A program made the translations under genes and the position numbers. From Natronomonas halophila (GTDB lineage Archaea > Halobacteriota > Halobacteria > Halobacteriales > Haloarculaceae), in the NCBI RefSeq assembly GCF_013391085.1, contig NZ_CP058334.1, positions 1,798,001 through 1,862,000 on the forward strand: a DNA stretch of 64,000 bases. The letters run 5' to 3'. The notes under the pieces are model-generated. The model was not told the origin of the DNA and searched no databases. It worked only from the letters and a program-made list of their open reading frames with translations. Positions 1-8,952 of the stretch are shown here, piece after piece. The stretch's first letter is position 1. Each line of letters starts with the position of its first letter.

Positions 1-467
1 TCCTCCGGGACGGTGAGGCCATGCGCCGCGCCAAGTCTAATGCGCGGTTCGTAACCGGCCGCGACGGCCAGCGCAAGCGCATCGCCGACCAGCAGACGGT
101 CGTCATCACCACCGCCGGGATGCTCTCGGGCGGCCCCGCGATGACCTATATTCCCGAAATCTATGCGAACCCGGTCAACAAGATCTGTTTTTCGGGCTAT
201 CAGGTCGAGGGCACGCCCGGCCGCCAGTTGCTGGAGACGGGTGGTACCGAAATCAACGACCGGCACCTCCGCGTCAGCGCACAGGTCGAGAGTTACGACT
301 TCTCGGCCCACGCCGACAGCGAGGGCCTGCGCGACTTCCTGAGCGACTACGAGGACACGCCGCTTCTGGTCAACCACGGCGATTCCTGCGAGTGGTTCGC
401 CGAACAGTTGCGCGCCGACGGCCACGAGGCGGCTGCCCCCGAGTTGGGCGAGACCGTCGAAATCTGA
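1..467 (+). CDS. beta-CASP metallo-beta-lactamase RNase, C-terminal part (partial)
   Basis: The reading frame is open from the window edge (frame starting at base 3) to the stop at 465-467, so the 5' part of the gene lies outside. The visible ~154 residues carry the C-terminal beta-CASP signatures: GMLSGGPAMTYI, FSGYQVEGTPGRQL, the AHAD segment in YDFSAHADSEG, and LLVNHGD near the end. These belong to the archaeal CPSF/aRNase J group of RNA exo/endonucleases that process or degrade mRNA with two zinc ions held by histidines such as those in SAHAD and NHGD. Which of the archaeal paralogues this is cannot be told without the N-terminus (presence or absence of KH domains). The family call is secure from motifs; the exact activity (5'-3' exonuclease or endonuclease) is inference. 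Confidence 0.85.
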   Translation, partial: LRDGEAMRRAKSNARFVTGRDGQRKRIADQQTVVITTAGMLSGGPAMTYIPEIYANPVNKICFSGYQVEGTPGRQLLETGGTEINDRHLRVSAQVESYDFSAHADSEGLRDFLSDYEDTPLLVNHGDSCEWFAEQLRADGHEAAAPELGETVEI

Positions 468-547
468 ACCGCCGCCCCAACGTCGGTCGACGTACGATAC
501 CACGCGCCAAAGTGCGACTTAAGCCGCTCCAGCCCTAAATACCGATA

Positions 548-1114
548 ATGACGAACCGTCCGCTGGCCGCCGGGTCGACGCTTCTGGTCGACCTCGACGG
601 CGTCGTCGCCGACCAGCTCCCGCGGCTCTGTACCTACCTCAACGACGAGCTGGGCCTCGACGTCGCCCCGACCGATATCGACGACTGGAGCTACGACGTG
701 CCGGGCGTCGACGGCCACGTCGGCACGGTCATCACCGAACTGATGACCGACCACACGGAGTGGTACTTCGGCGGCATGGACCCGACGCCGGGCGTCGCCG
801 ACGCCCTCGCGGACCTCCGCTCGGAGTACCGCGTCGAAATCGCGACCCACCGCGTCCCCGACACCCACGACGTCTCGAAGGCGTGGCTCGACGACCACGG
901 CATCCCCTACGACGACTTCCACGAGGAGGTCCCCTCCGACAAGGGTGCGGTCCCCGGCGACGCGCTCATCGACGATTACCACCGCAACGTCGCCAACGCC
1001 CTCGATGCGGGCAAGACGGGCTTTCTGATGCGCCAGCCCTACAGCGACCCGACGGCCTGTGACGGCGCCCACGTCGTCGACTCGTGGGACGACGTGCGCA
1101 GCCTCCTGCTGTAG
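548..1114 (+). CDS. HAD-superfamily 5'(3')-deoxyribonucleotidase-like hydrolase
   Basis: This 188-residue protein starts with LLVDLDGVVADQ, the HAD motif I with nucleophile and acid aspartates, and is followed by a small cap region. IATHRV is compatible with motif II, and the DALIDDYHRN stretch gives the paired acidic residues of motif III/IV. The size and the DLDGVVAD opening fit the NT5C-like nucleotidase group (5'-nucleotidase, deoxy type). The substrate is inferred only from family resemblance; a general small-phosphate HAD phosphatase is the alternative. It lies 80 bp after the beta-CASP gene and 36 bp before the aldo/keto reductase, all on the plus strand. Confidence 0.75.
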   Translation: MTNRPLAAGSTLLVDLDGVVADQLPRLCTYLNDELGLDVAPTDIDDWSYDVPGVDGHVGTVITELMTDHTEWYFGGMDPTPGVADALADLRSEYRVEIATHRVPDTHDVSKAWLDDHGIPYDDFHEEVPSDKGAVPGDALIDDYHRNVANALDAGKTGFLMRQPYSDPTACDGAHVVDSWDDVRSLLL

Positions 1115-1119
1115 CCCCG

Positions 1120-1139
1120 ACTTTTTGCACGCTCCGCCG
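1120..1139. repeat. 20-nt copy of intergenic repeat also found at 9781-9800
   Basis: ACTTTTTGCACGCTCCGCCG is identical at 1120-1139 and 9781-9800. Both copies are preceded by GTAGCCC (1111-1117 and 9774-9780), with two extra bases in the first. Here the copy lies between a stop codon and the aldo/keto reductase start, followed by GCAAGGTGGGG, which can fold back on CCCC-ACTTTTTGC. It looks like a remnant of the dispersed element that is complete near the tatC genes. Confidence 0.6.
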
Positions 1140-1150
1140 CAAGGTGGGGT

Positions 1151-1969
<819 letters not shown>

Positions 1970-1970
1970 C

Positions 1971-2111
1971 ATGACGTGGCCGCCCGACGACTGTCCCGAA
2001 TGCGGGAGCCCGGACCTGCGAAAGCGGTATACGGTCGGTGGCGGCTGGCGAGTCGACGCCTACGTCTGTGGCGACTGCGGCAACCGGATTCGGCGGTCGG
2101 ACGGCGAGTAA
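1971..2111 (+). CDS. Small zinc-ribbon protein
   Basis: This is a 46-residue product starting at ATG 1971, directly after the aldo/keto reductase stop at 1969. It contains two CxxC knuckles, CPECGS near residue 8 and CGDCGN near residue 33, separated by about 20 residues with a basic patch between, the layout of a single rubredoxin-like zinc ribbon. Haloarchaea encode many such one-domain zinc finger microproteins; several affect metabolism or biofilm formation, but no function can be assigned here. Codon use matches the neighbours and the two perfectly spaced CxxC pairs argue that the ORF is real. Confidence 0.75.
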   Translation: MTWPPDDCPECGSPDLRKRYTVGGGWRVDAYVCGDCGNRIRRSDGE

Positions 2112-2129
2112 ATCGGCCCCGAGTATCCG

Positions 2130-2411
2130 TCAGTCCTGCGCCGCTTCGACCTTGTCGGCGTGGTCCTCTAGTTCGGCGGCGAGTTGGCGGGCCTCGTCGG
2201 CCGACAGCCGCACCGTGTCGGCGTGGGGCTGGAGGTTCTCCAGTTGGGTGTTGTCGAGTTCCAACTGCAGCGAGACGTGGTCGGGGTCCTCCCGTGGGCT
2301 GGTGACGTTGAGGACGGCGTAGGCCTCCTCCTCGAAGTCGTGGCCCTCGGCCTCGCCGTCGAGCAAATCGAGCGTCGTGAAGGCGTTGACCTTCATGATA
2401 CGGTCGACCAT
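2130..2411 (-). CDS. Conserved haloarchaeal protein (DUF6360-like)
   Basis: The product is 93 residues from the ATG at 2411. An in-frame ATG 45 bp upstream exists, but the internal start gives the MVDRIMKVNAFTTLDLLD opening that I recognise in related haloarchaeal proteins. The sequence is acidic, has no membrane segment or cysteine, and ends in a helical region (SADEARQLAAELEDHADKV). I believe it belongs to a small halophile-specific family of unknown function (DUF6360). It is convergent with the zinc ribbon gene, with an 18-bp gap. Confidence 0.65.
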   Translation of the reverse strand: MVDRIMKVNAFTTLDLLDGEAEGHDFEEEAYAVLNVTSPREDPDHVSLQLELDNTQLENLQPHADTVRLSADEARQLAAELEDHADKVEAAQD

Positions 2412-2534
2412 ATCGACCGAAAGGCGACTGGGCGGGGTAAGCGTGACGCTCGTCACTGTCGCCGCCGCTCGGCACTAAACGGGCCGTCTATCGACGCCGG
2501 AACCGTCAGGTATGCTGGCACGCATCGTGTGGGT

Positions 2535-3713
2535 ATGCAACCCTACGGGGCTTACCGCGCGGCGTTCGCGGACCGGTCGCTCCCGACGGCGTTTCTCGAC
2601 CGACGAGCCTTCGAGGCGAACGTCGAACGGACCGCCGAGCGCGCCGACGGCGTGCCCGTCCGTATCGCCTCGAAATCCGTCCGCTGTCGGGCCGTCCTCG
2701 AACGCCTCCTCGACGAACCCGACTTCGAGGGACTGATGTGCTACACCGGCGACGAGGCCGCCGATCTGGCTGCGGCGGGATTCGACGACCTGCTCGTCGC
2801 CTATCCGACCGTCGACGAAGGCGAACTCCGGCGAGTCGCTGAAACGGTCGCGGACGGCGCGCGCATCGTTCTGATGGTTGATTCGACCGAGCACGTCGAA
2901 CGAATCGGGGCGGTCGCCAGCGATGTCGGTGCCGACGTCCCGCTGTGTATCGACCTCGATTTATCGACCGAACACCTCGGAATCTACTTCGGCGTCCAGC
3001 GCTCGCCGATTCGGACGCCCGAACAGGCCACGAGCGTCGCCGACGTCATCGCCGAAACCGAGGGCGTTCATCTCTCGGGACTGATGGGCTACGAGGCACA
3101 ACTCGCCGGCCTGCCGGACCGCAACCCGGCGAACAACCCCGCGAAAAACGCGATTATCCGGCGCCTGAAGGAGCGTTCGAAGCCAATCGTCCGGGAGCGC
3201 CGGCAGGCCGTCGCCGAGGCGTTGGATGACGAATACGGACTGGCGTTCGTTAACGGCGGCGGAACTGGCAGCATCGAGTTCACCCGACAGGACCCATGGG
3301 TAACCGAGGTGACGGCGGGGTCGGCCTTCTATGCGCCCCGACAGTTCGACTGGTACGACGAGTTCGCCTACGAACCGGCCGCCGGCTACGCCGTCGAGGT
3401 GACGCGAGAGCCCGATTCGGGCGTCTACACCTGCCGTGGCGGCGGCTACGTCGCCTCCGGGCCCGTCGGTGAGGACAAGGCCCCGATTCCGTGGCTGCCC
3501 GAGGGTGCGACGCTCCGGGACGACGAAGGGGCGGGCGAGGTACAGACGCCGGTCCTCTACGACGGCGACCTCTCCGTCGGTGACCCGGTCGTGATGCGCC
3601 ACGGGAAGGCGGGCGAACTGTGCCGGTTCTTCGAGGAACTCGCGGTCGTCGACGGCGAGGAAATCGTCGACGTGTGGCCGACCTACCGGGGGGAGGGCAA
3701 ATGCTACATCTGA
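2535..3713 (+). CDS. PLP fold-III amino acid aldolase/deaminase/racemase-like enzyme
   Basis: From ATG 2535 the product has 392 residues. The N-terminal TIM-barrel has the PLP-lysine motif VRIASKSVR (Lys47), then LMCYTGDEA and LCIDLDLS, with NGGGTGSIEF as a phosphate-binding loop. A second beta domain follows with the CRGGGYVASGP and VMRHGKAGELCRFFEE segments of D-threonine aldolase-like proteins. PLP would form a Schiff base with Lys47; activity on D-hydroxy or D-amino acids is likely, but the substrate is not known. An upstream in-frame extension to 2184 overlaps the opposite gene and is not used. Its 3' end overlaps the FAD oxidase start by 13 bp, indicating translational coupling and a shared pathway. 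Confidence 0.8.
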   Translation: MQPYGAYRAAFADRSLPTAFLDRRAFEANVERTAERADGVPVRIASKSVRCRAVLERLLDEPDFEGLMCYTGDEAADLAAAGFDDLLVAYPTVDEGELRRVAETVADGARIVLMVDSTEHVERIGAVASDVGADVPLCIDLDLSTEHLGIYFGVQRSPIRTPEQATSVADVIAETEGVHLSGLMGYEAQLAGLPDRNPANNPAKNAIIRRLKERSKPIVRERRQAVAEALDDEYGLAFVNGGGTGSIEFTRQDPWVTEVTAGSAFYAPRQFDWYDEFAYEPAAGYAVEVTREPDSGVYTCRGGGYVASGPVGEDKAPIPWLPEGATLRDDEGAGEVQTPVLYDGDLSVGDPVVMRHGKAGELCRFFEELAVVDGEEIVDVWPTYRGEGKCYI

Positions 3714-4996
3714 CCGACGAGGGCGTCTGGCACAACTGGTCGAAGAGCGTGTCGGCGCGGCCGGAACACGTCCACTTCCCCGAAAGCGAGGACGCCCTCC
3801 GGACGGTCGTCACCAACGCCGAGGGCACGCTTCGGGTCGTCGGCGCGGGCCACTCCTTTCCGCCGGTGGCGAAAGCCGACGAGACGCTCGTTTCACTGGA
3901 GCGGTATACTGGTCTCGTGGACGTCGCCCCCGACGCACGGCGGGTGACGGTGCGAGCGGGCACGCCGCTGTCGGCCCTCACGAGTGCGCTGGCCGAACAC
4001 GGCCTCATGCTGGAAAACATGGGCGACATCGACGACCAATCGATTGCGGGCGCGCTCTCGACGGGCACCCACGGCACCGGCACCGACTTCGGCGTCATGC
4101 CGACCCAAATCGCGGGAATGCGGCTTATAAAGGCGAACGGGGAGGTGCTCGAACTCGACGAAGCAGACGACCGCTTCCCGCACGCACAGGTCTCGCTCGG
4201 CAGTCTCGGTGTCATCAGCACTGTCACGCTGGACGTGGTCGACGACTACCGCCTCGAAGAGCGGAAGTTCCCCGCCGATATCGACGACGTGCTGGCGAAT
4301 CTCGACTCCTACCGCGAGCACCGCAACTTCGAGTTCTGGTGGTTCCCGCACACCGATACGGCGCTGGTGAAGATTCTGGAGGAGACCGACGAAACGGGTT
4401 CGCCCGGCCGTCTCGACTCGGTTGAGGAGCGTCTCGAAAATCTCGCGTGGGAGGGGCTCTGCCGTGCCGGGACGCGGGTTCGGCGGGCCTCCCCGCTTTT
4501 AAGCAGGTTCACCGCGGGGACGTTCTCCGAGTCCGAACGCATCGGCCCCGCGCGCGAGGTGTACCCCACGACGCGTGCCGTCCGGTTCAACGAAACCGAA
4601 TACGGCGTCGCCCGCGAGGACGCGGTGGACGCCTTCGACGAACTCCGGAGCGTCGTCGAATCTCACGACGCCATGTTTCCGGTGGAGTTCCGCGACGTGG
4701 CCGGCGATGGGATTCCGCTGTCGCCCGCTTACGACCGTGAATCGACGTTCCTCGCCGTCCACGCCTATTATAAACGCGAGTGGGAACCGCTGGTTCGGGA
4801 CGCCGAAGCCGTCTTCGACCGATACGACGGGCGGCCACACTGGGGCAAACACCACACGAAGACGGCCGAGGAATTCGCGGGTTTGTATCCCGAGTGGGGC
4901 GATTTTCAGACGGTTCGGCGGGAACTCGACCCCGATGAGCTGTTCCTGAACGACCACCTTCGGGACGTGTTCGGCAAGTCGGGCGTCGAATCGTGA
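3701..4996 (+). CDS. FAD-linked oxidase, D-arabinono-1,4-lactone/L-gulonolactone oxidase family
   Basis: Starting at ATG 3701 inside the end of the upstream gene, the product has 431 residues. The N-terminal FAD-binding (VAO/PCMH) domain has VVGAGHSFPPVA, where His51 is the usual covalent FAD attachment site, and GALSTGTHGTG for the pyrophosphate. The C-terminal ALO domain has RVRRASPLLSRF and ends with RPHWGKHHT and DPDELFLNDHLRDVF, typical of sugar-lactone oxidases. Actinobacterial relatives are, as I recall, also found next to a fold-III PLP enzyme, so a joint oxidation and deamination of a polyol- or amino-acid-like substrate is plausible. The true substrate is unknown. Confidence 0.85.
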   Translation: MLHLTDEGVWHNWSKSVSARPEHVHFPESEDALRTVVTNAEGTLRVVGAGHSFPPVAKADETLVSLERYTGLVDVAPDARRVTVRAGTPLSALTSALAEHGLMLENMGDIDDQSIAGALSTGTHGTGTDFGVMPTQIAGMRLIKANGEVLELDEADDRFPHAQVSLGSLGVISTVTLDVVDDYRLEERKFPADIDDVLANLDSYREHRNFEFWWFPHTDTALVKILEETDETGSPGRLDSVEERLENLAWEGLCRAGTRVRRASPLLSRFTAGTFSESERIGPAREVYPTTRAVRFNETEYGVAREDAVDAFDELRSVVESHDAMFPVEFRDVAGDGIPLSPAYDRESTFLAVHAYYKREWEPLVRDAEAVFDRYDGRPHWGKHHTKTAEEFAGLYPEWGDFQTVRRELDPDELFLNDHLRDVFGKSGVES

Positions 4997-5033
4997 CGCT
5001 GGGCTTTTCTACGCGCGACACGACACCTGAGAC

Positions 5034-5912
5034 ATGACATCCGTCGAGGCGAAGCGGGAGGCCGCAATCGAGGACCTGCAGGAGTTCGATAGCGTCCTCA
5101 TCGCGTTTTCGGGGGGGGTCGACTCCTCGGTGGTCGCCGCGCTGGCCCACGAGGCGCTCGGCGAGGATGCCGTCGCCTGCACCGCCAAAAGCGAGACGCT
5201 GCCCGACGCCGAACTGACGGAGGCAAACCGGGTCGCCGACGAAATCGGCATCCGCTACGAGACGGTCTCCTTTTCGGAGTTGGACAGCGAGGCGTTCATC
5301 GAAAACGACGGCGAGCGCTGCTATCACTGCCGGTCGATGCGGCTGGGCCGGATGTTCGACAAGGCTCGCGAACTGGACATCGGCGTGGTCTGCGACGGGA
5401 CGAACGCCTCCGACCCCGGCGAGGGCCACCGGCCCGGCCTCCGCGCGGTCGAGGAGTTGGACGCCTACTCGCCGCTTCTCGAACACGGCATCACGAAAGA
5501 GGAGGTGCGTGAAATCGCCCGCCACTACGACCTCTCGGTGGCCGACAAACCGTCGATGGCGTGTCTCTCCTCGCGGATTCCGACGGGGCTGGAAGTGACC
5601 GAGGAGAAACTCTCCCGCATCGAGAAGGCCGAAACCCTGCTCCGGACGTGGGGCTTCGAGCAGTTCCGCGTGCGCGACCACGACGGCCTCGCGCGCATCG
5701 AGGTGGGCGAGGACGAACTGGAGCGTGCGCTGGACGCCGATTTCGCGGCGGCCGTCCGTGACCACCTCACCGATATCGGCTTCGACCACGTGACGCTGGA
5801 CCTGGAGGGTTATCGGACCGGGAGCGTCTCACCGGAGGACGCCGACGAGTCGACCGACGCCGAGACGGCCGACGACGTGTTGGATGCCGACTATCCGACC
5901 AGCGACGACTGA
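5034..5912 (+). CDS. larE: LarE-type ATP-dependent sulfur transferase
   Basis: The 292-residue protein has the PP-loop SGGVDSS (residues 26-32), Cys96 and Cys99 in CYHC, and Cys177 in MACLSSRIPTG. LarE adenylates pyridinium dicarboxylate-type intermediates and inserts sulfur during synthesis of the nickel-pincer cofactor of lactate racemase. The Lactobacillus enzyme sacrifices one cysteine; versions with a CxxC plus a third cysteine bind a [4Fe-4S] cluster and can act catalytically. This protein has all three cysteines, so I predict the cluster type. No larA, larB or larC is visible nearby. The acidic tail after about residue 265 is low complexity. Confidence 0.88.
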   Translation: MTSVEAKREAAIEDLQEFDSVLIAFSGGVDSSVVAALAHEALGEDAVACTAKSETLPDAELTEANRVADEIGIRYETVSFSELDSEAFIENDGERCYHCRSMRLGRMFDKARELDIGVVCDGTNASDPGEGHRPGLRAVEELDAYSPLLEHGITKEEVREIARHYDLSVADKPSMACLSSRIPTGLEVTEEKLSRIEKAETLLRTWGFEQFRVRDHDGLARIEVGEDELERALDADFAAAVRDHLTDIGFDHVTLDLEGYRTGSVSPEDADESTDAETADDVLDADYPTSDD

Positions 5913-5984
5913 TTCTGGATGGTGGCCGACACAGCACGATGAACGATTCACGCAAAATATCACCGGGCAGGCCGTAGCTACGGT

Positions 5985-7037
5985 ATGAATCTCGCGTCGC
6001 TCCGGCGCCGGTCGTGGCTCCTCGTCGCTGGCTTCGGAGTGCTGCTGTTAGCCGCCGACGTGGGCAACTACCTGTCCGAACTGGCGGACCCATCGGTGAC
6101 CGGCGGGCCGATGGCTGCCCTGTTTCTCGATAGTCTGCCCGCCCTCGGACTCGTCTACGCCGGCTACTGGCTGTCAACTTCCGACTTCGGGCCGGAGGCG
6201 CGATTACGCATCAGCGGGTGGTGCCTCGCGGGCGGGGCGATATTCGGCAGTGCTATCGGCGCGACAATCGTCGTCCGTCTCTTCGAGAACCGGCCTATCG
6301 GCGAACCGGCGTTTCCGCTGTTGGTCGCCGTCGGCGTGGGCGGGCTGGCCGGCTTCGCCGCCGGATACTACAACGCTCGGGCGCGAGCGGAGGCGGCACA
6401 GGCCCAGTCGATGAACGACGCGTTCGCGTTCGTCAACGACCTCATCAGACACGACCTGCGGAACGACCTGACGGTCATCAGCGGCTATGCCGACCTGCTG
6501 GAGGGCGAGAACGCCGAGATTATCTCCAAGAAATCCGAGGAAGCCCTCACCCGCATCGAAGTCTCGAAGGCAATCGCGGAGACGCTCACGACCAAACGGG
6601 ACGAGGAGACCGTCGACCTGGCCGGTATCACCGCCGAGGTGGCCGAGAAAATCGACGACACCTACGACCTGACGGTGACGACCGACCTGCCCGACCACGC
6701 GCGAGTCGAGGCCAACATCGGCGTCCGGTCGGTCATCGACAACCTGCTGGAAAACGCCGCCGAGCACAACACCGCGGCGGACCCGCGGGCACACGTCACG
6801 ATAGACTGCGCCGACGACACCGTCCGCCTCGCCGTTCGCGATAACGGGTCGGGAGTCCCCGAGGAACAGACCGAGGGCCTCTTCGAAGCACCGACATCGG
6901 GGCCACGGGGCGGCCTCGCGCTTGCGAAGACTCTCATCGAACGCTACGGCGGCCGCATTCGCTACGAGGGCGGCGATTCCCGAGGGTCGAACTTCATCGT
7001 CGAACTCCCACGAGCGGACCCCGTCCCGTCGAGATAG
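5985..7037 (+). CDS. Membrane-bound histidine kinase
   Basis: The protein has 350 residues. The N-terminal ~130 residues contain four hydrophobic segments (about 12-30, 43-63, 78-99, 110-128), with no obvious extracellular sensor loop. The H-box is NDLIRHDLRNDL with phosphoacceptor His156, the N-box is LLENAAEHN (about 254-262), the G1 box is RDNGSG (285-290), and a shortened G2 region is GPRGGLALAKTLIERYGG. The HATPase domain therefore looks intact. It is an orphan: no response regulator is adjacent, although a lone receiver protein is encoded at 49277-49648. Signal and target are unknown. Confidence 0.85.
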   Translation: MNLASLRRRSWLLVAGFGVLLLAADVGNYLSELADPSVTGGPMAALFLDSLPALGLVYAGYWLSTSDFGPEARLRISGWCLAGGAIFGSAIGATIVVRLFENRPIGEPAFPLLVAVGVGGLAGFAAGYYNARARAEAAQAQSMNDAFAFVNDLIRHDLRNDLTVISGYADLLEGENAEIISKKSEEALTRIEVSKAIAETLTTKRDEETVDLAGITAEVAEKIDDTYDLTVTTDLPDHARVEANIGVRSVIDNLLENAAEHNTAADPRAHVTIDCADDTVRLAVRDNGSGVPEEQTEGLFEAPTSGPRGGLALAKTLIERYGGRIRYEGGDSRGSNFIVELPRADPVPSR

Positions 7038-7130
7038 CACCTCTCGGCCGCCGGCGGCGGAGGGATTCGGTCGGCCACGCGATACCCCGCGCTTCCCATA
7101 GCCTTTGCCCGTGGGACTCCTGGTATCGAT

Positions 7131-7748
7131 ATGGACCCCTCCGACAATCACCAGAACTGGGCCGACCGCTCCGGGGAGTTCTCACCGGAGTATTACGCCC
7201 GCCTCGGCCCCAACGAGGTCAGCGAGACCCTCGCCGAGGTGTTCGCCCACTACGTCGAGGAGGACGCCGCCGTCCTCGAACTCGGCTGTAGTTCCGGCCG
7301 CCACCTCGCGCATCTCCGCTCGCAGGGCTACGAGAACCTCACCGGCATCGACCTCAACGACGAGTCCTTCGACGTCATGGCCGACCACTACCCGGAACTC
7401 GCCGAGACGGGCACGTTCTATACGGGCGCAATCGAGGATATCCTGCCCGATTTCGACGATGACGCCTTCGACGTCGTCTATTCGGTCGAGACCCTCCAGC
7501 ACGTCCATCCCGACAACGAGTGGGTCTTCGAGGAGGTCATCCGCGTCACCGAGGACCTGCTAATCACGGCCGAAAACGAGGGCAACAGCCCGAACCGCGG
7601 CCGCGGCGACACCGACGTGAGTTACGTCAACGACGATTTCCCGCTGTATCACCGCAACTGGAAGGACGTCTTCTCGGAGTACGGCCTCGCGCAACTGCTC
7701 AAAGAACCCGGCAAACGCGACACGGTGCGCGTCTTCCGGCTGCTGTGA
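7131..7748 (+). CDS. Class I SAM-dependent methyltransferase
   Basis: The product has 205 residues with a Rossmann SAM fold: motif I VLELGCSSGRHL near residue 50, the acidic end of strand 2 in LTGIDLNDESFDVM, GAIEDILPDF, and motif IV VVYSVETLQHV, where the typical D/N-PPY is absent. That pattern fits the UbiE/type-11 small-molecule methyltransferases rather than nucleic-acid enzymes. The substrate is unknown. It stands between the histidine kinase and the opposite-strand phosphatase, which ends 11 bp away. Confidence 0.8.
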   Translation: MDPSDNHQNWADRSGEFSPEYYARLGPNEVSETLAEVFAHYVEEDAAVLELGCSSGRHLAHLRSQGYENLTGIDLNDESFDVMADHYPELAETGTFYTGAIEDILPDFDDDAFDVVYSVETLQHVHPDNEWVFEEVIRVTEDLLITAENEGNSPNRGRGDTDVSYVNDDFPLYHRNWKDVFSEYGLAQLLKEPGKRDTVRVFRLL

Positions 7749-7758
7749 GCCGCCGGCG

Positions 7759-8379
7759 CTATTCCAGCCAGACCCGCTCGTTTTCCCGGACCACGCGCAA
7801 CTCGCCGTCCTCGGCGACGAGTTCGTTGACGCCGCAGTTGTCCTGATGGTGCTGTTTCAGCCCCTCGTGGAGCGGCAGCCCCTTCGCGTAGCCGAGCATG
7901 ACGTGCAGCGGGCCGCCGTGGGTGACCAGAAGGACGGTCTCGCCCGCGTGGTCGGCGACGACCTGGTCGAGTCGCTCGGTGACGCGGTCGGCCAAATCGC
8001 GGAGCGATTCGCCGCCCTCGGGGACCGCCATCGCGGCCTCGTAGGCGGCGTCCCCAAGCGAGAATTTCGGGAAGCGCTCCTGTACCTCGTGGTATTCGAA
8101 GCCCTGATAGACGCCGATATCCCGTTCGCGCCAGTGTGGCTCGTAGGTAACGTCGAAGTCGGCGTCGAACGCGTCCAGAACCAACTCGGCGGTCTCCTCG
8201 GTGCGGTCGAGGTCCGACGCGTAGACGGTGTCGATATCGTACTGGTCGGCGAGCCACTGGCCCGCCCCTTCGGCCTGCTCGCGCCCGGTTTCGTTGAGTT
8301 TGGTCGGCGCCCAGCCCTGCATCCGACCGTTGCGGTTCCAGTCCGTCTCGCCGTGGCGGACGGCGACGACACGTGTCAT
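7759..8379 (-). CDS. Histidine phosphatase family protein (phosphoglycerate mutase-like)
   Basis: The 206-residue protein starts at ATG 8379 with TRVVAVRHGETDWN, the RHG motif with the phosphoacceptor histidine. Other signatures are DLDRTEETAELVL, the catalytic Glu region AVPEGGESLRDL, and the second histidine in LLVTHGGPLHVML. It is a cofactor-independent acid phosphatase-type fold acting on small phosphoesters. Members include alpha-ribazole phosphatase, phosphoglycerate mutase-like and broad phosphatases; sequence alone does not separate these. The longer open frame upstream to 8751 overlaps the next gene and is not used. Confidence 0.85.
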   Translation of the reverse strand: MTRVVAVRHGETDWNRNGRMQGWAPTKLNETGREQAEGAGQWLADQYDIDTVYASDLDRTEETAELVLDAFDADFDVTYEPHWRERDIGVYQGFEYHEVQERFPKFSLGDAAYEAAMAVPEGGESLRDLADRVTERLDQVVADHAGETVLLVTHGGPLHVMLGYAKGLPLHEGLKQHHQDNCGVNELVAEDGELRVVRENERVWLE

Positions 8380-8466
8380 TGGCTGGCCGTACTCCACGGG
8401 GGGCAATGAGCCTTCGGCCACCGTTTCCGGCAGTAGTTCTATACCCCCGAGCGGTGTGGCTCGCGT

Positions 8467-8952
8467 ATGGCGACCGAGTCGTCCGTCGACCCGACCGAAC
8501 GCCTCCTGTGGTCGCTGCTGGCGGGCGTCTGTTTCGCGGCCTCGGCGTCGATGTTCGTCGTTCCCTTCATGGGTGCCGAGAAGATGTGGCCCAACCCGCT
8601 GTCGAACAGCGACGGCGCGATGGGCGCCGCGGCACTGCTCGCCGCGTTTCTCGTCGGCGGTGCGTGCTGGTTCTATATCGAGGGGAACGCGGAACGGCGC
8701 TACGTCAGGGCCGGCGTCGTCGCTGGCGTCGTCACCGGGACGGTCGCCCATCCGGTGATGTGGTTCCTCTGGGGGCTGCTGAACGGGTCGCTCTATATGG
8801 CCGTCCTGTTCCTCGTCCCGCTGTTTTGGCTGCTCGGGCTGCTGTTCTTCGGGATAATCACCGTCCCGCTCGCGGTCGGTGCGGGCGTGGTCGTGGGCCT
8901 GCTTCGGGTCGGTTCAAAACGATACGGGCAACGCGGGCAAGACGCGGCGTGA
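8467..8952 (+). CDS. Four-helix integral membrane protein of unknown function
   Basis: The 161-residue product has hydrophobic segments near residues 14-33, 50-70, 80-101 and 105-148, the last long enough for two helices. A short acidic N-terminus and a basic tail (RVGSKRYGQRG) suggest that both ends lie inside the cell. There are no recognisable catalytic motifs. It starts 87 bp from the divergent phosphatase gene and its stop touches the end of the convergent tatC gene (8953). I do not recognise the family beyond a halophile membrane protein. Confidence 0.7.
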   Translation: MATESSVDPTERLLWSLLAGVCFAASASMFVVPFMGAEKMWPNPLSNSDGAMGAAALLAAFLVGGACWFYIEGNAERRYVRAGVVAGVVTGTVAHPVMWFLWGLLNGSLYMAVLFLVPLFWLLGLLFFGIITVPLAVGAGVVVGLLRVGSKRYGQRGQDAA

